Positions 5,701-6,265 of a DNA stretch of 6,265 nucleotides are shown here, one piece after another; position 1 is the stretch's first letter; each line of letters opens with the position of its first letter. Below the pieces are notes generated by a model. That model worked only from the letters and a program-made list of their open reading frames with translations. It did no database searches and was not told the DNA's origin. The translations under genes and the position numbers were made by a program. Source of the stretch: an uncultured Aliterella sp. (GTDB lineage: Bacteria > Cyanobacteriota > Cyanobacteriia > Cyanobacteriales > Chroococcidiopsidaceae); NCBI GenBank assembly GCA_905479905.1, contig CAJQOK010000177.1, positions 1 through 6,265 of the forward strand, written 5' to 3'.

Positions 5701-6265
5701 AGTGCGATCGCGCCTTACGACTTCTAGGACTGAAATTGCTATAGCTCCTTAAGTGATAGAGATAAACGGCGGTTACATACCAACCGCCAAACATCTTTCC
5801 AACAATTAAATCGTTTGTTAAACCTCTAAGATTTAAGCTTTCCACAATTAAACGACTTGAGTAGAAGGTCGTCAGTAAAAACGGCGCGGCTCCAACCAAA
5901 ACTGCCAAAGTAGACACTGCCCAACCAAAAATGACATCGCGCTTTTTTTGGGGTGGCTTCAACCAATGTAAGAACTGTGGTAAGTCTTTCCACAAAAAGC
6001 GCAAAACTAAAGAGTACAAAATTACTGTCAGCAAATACCAAACCAAGGAAACAAATAAAAATCCAACTGTAAATAGTGATAATCCGCCAATTGTTGCAGA
6101 TGGTGCGCTCTTGAAAGCCGCCAAAATAACTAAGAAAGCACCGTGCCAAACTTCTAAGCTAAAAATTGCCGTACCTCCTCCTCCTACCCAAGTAGGAATA
6201 GCTAAACCAATAGCTTTTAGCCAACAGCTAGGGGAAGGAATCCAAATAGATTTTTTAAACAATTT
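5699..6265 (-). CDS. Conserved-looking multi-spanning membrane protein of unknown function (5' end at window edge)
   Basis: I do not recognise this protein. The frame gives at least 187 residues from a TTG at 6262 and is open to the window edge, so the true start may lie outside. It is strongly hydrophobic, with about four membrane segments (roughly 15-50, possibly two; 60-90; 108-132) and a shorter C-terminal one (about 155-172). Features are an early IPSPSCWLK (8-16), a Gly run (27-30), a basic loop KPPQKKRD (102-109), which by the positive-inside rule is probably cytoplasmic, and a basic tail rich in Ser and Arg (about 173-187). Its stop codon lies in the T-run of the integrase terminator, and a HIP1 site overlaps its last codons (5704-5711). 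It is convergent with the integrase and probably belongs to the chromosomal backbone. Confidence 0.7.
   Translation of the reverse strand, partial: KLFKKSIWIPSPSCWLKAIGLAIPTWVGGGGTAIFSLEVWHGAFLVILAAFKSAPSATIGGLSLFTVGFLFVSLVWYLLTVILYSLVLRFLWKDLPQFLHWLKPPQKKRDVIFGWAVSTLAVLVGAAPFLLTTFYSSRLIVESLNLRGLTNDLIVGKMFGGWYVTAVYLYHLRSYSNFSPRSRKARSH

Noticed and set aside
5650..6265. Second attachment site (copy of the tRNA-Ser 3' end)
   Set aside because: Scanning for the T-arm/acceptor sequence found no match; the CATCGATGGG in the terminator is only a superficial resemblance.

Overview
The window is cyanobacterial chromosome. Two things support this: the octamer GCGATCGC (the HIP1 palindrome typical of many cyanobacteria) occurs ten times in 6.3 kb, and glyQ and comEC have cyanobacterial-type sequence. 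The DNA is AT-rich. I cannot assign a genus from the sequence alone.

Layout. Positions 1-240 are a non-coding leader with a GC-richer patch. On the + strand follow glyQ (glycyl-tRNA synthetase alpha subunit, 241-1113), a NYN/PIN-like nuclease with a C-terminal LOTUS (OST-HTH) RNA-binding domain (1162-1938), and a ComEC/Rec2-type DNA-uptake channel (1938-4172). The nuclease and comEC overlap by one base (TAATG), and comEC has no ribosome binding site of its own, so the two are probably translationally coupled. glyQ lies 48 bp upstream and may be co-transcribed. Next is a complete tRNA-Ser(CGA) (4214-4298), then a short control region rich in inverted and direct repeats (4299-4455). It leads into a full-length tyrosine recombinase/integrase (4456-5649), which ends at a strong intrinsic terminator (5674-5700). 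A convergent minus-strand gene for an unrecognised multi-spanning membrane protein ends inside that terminator's T-run and runs off the right edge.

Two points stand out. First, the ComEC C-terminal metallo-beta-lactamase-like region has lost its zinc-binding motifs, and the gene is coupled to a predicted nuclease with a complete set of acidic residues. Second, the integrase is a solitary recombinase beside a tRNA. There is no cargo and no second attachment site in view. Its promoter has the -10 box inside a near-perfect palindrome, and six copies of an octamer (RAGTATKW) lie between the tRNA and the start codon, a pattern expected of an autoregulated recombinase or of arm-type binding sites.
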